A DNA stretch of 5,711 nt from Flavobacterium psychrophilum (GTDB taxonomy: Bacteria; Bacteroidota; Bacteroidia; Flavobacteriales; Flavobacteriaceae), in contig QFQM01000265.1 in the NCBI GenBank assembly GCA_003243255.1, forward strand, positions 1 to 5,711, read 5' to 3'. Positions 5,688 to 5,711 of the stretch are shown here, piece by piece. Both the position numbers and the translations under genes were made by a program. Under the pieces are notes generated by a model. It saw only the letters and a program-made list of their open reading frames with translations. It was not told the DNA's origin and made no database searches. The stretch's first letter is position 1, and every line of letters starts with the position of its first letter.

Positions 5688-5711
5688 GCTCACAGTAGCA
5701 ACTCAAACAAC

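Noticed and set aside
1..5711. CRISPR arrays, tRNA or rRNA genes, insertion sequences, toxin-antitoxin or defence genes.
   Set aside because: No regularly spaced repeats, cloverleaf, transposase motif or extra coding region was found. The window is accounted for by glmS, the fimbrial operon and the pst promoter.

Overview
The window comes from an enterobacterium. It starts in the last 26 codons of glmS and ends in the PhoB-controlled pstS promoter. Between these two housekeeping landmarks lies a complete four-gene chaperone-usher (gamma/type-1-like) fimbrial operon, with all genes on the + strand. This glmS-pstS interval is where the Salmonella stg operon and the related Escherichia lpf2/lpfO113 (long polar fimbria) operons are known to sit. 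The glmS 3' codons and the pstS promoter differ at many positions from the E. coli K-12 versions as I recall them. The first codons of the pilin gene also differ from the E. coli lpfA(O113) start as I recall it. I therefore favour Salmonella (stg) or a close relative over E. coli. This rests on memory, not on a search.

Layout: glmS 3' end (1-83) with the overlapping attTn7 recognition region; a strong glmS terminator (about 104-135); a roughly 385-bp leader of about 21% GC with two perfect inverted repeats; major pilin (522-1094); an intergenic attenuator hairpin (1141-1192); chaperone (1209-1895); usher (1917-4433); two-domain tip adhesin (4447-5487, TTG start); a hairpin terminator (5499-5523); and an AT-rich spacer leading to two pho boxes and the -10 element of pstS (5632-5687).

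How the parts work together: the pilin and adhesin are secreted into the periplasm. There the chaperone (Arg8/Lys112 anchor and short F1-G1 loop) completes their folds by donor-strand complementation. The usher then assembles an adhesin-tipped, pilin-polymer fibre across the outer membrane. Output appears graded: a strong pilin ribosome site comes first, a terminator reduces transcription into the assembly genes, and the adhesin uses a weak TTG start.

This is a known type of system, and I see no new machinery. The most interesting points are the structured leader, the internal attenuator that also settles the chaperone start, the base-composition break exactly at the adhesin's domain boundary, and the full-length usher frame (the usher gene is reported as interrupted in S. 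Typhi stg).
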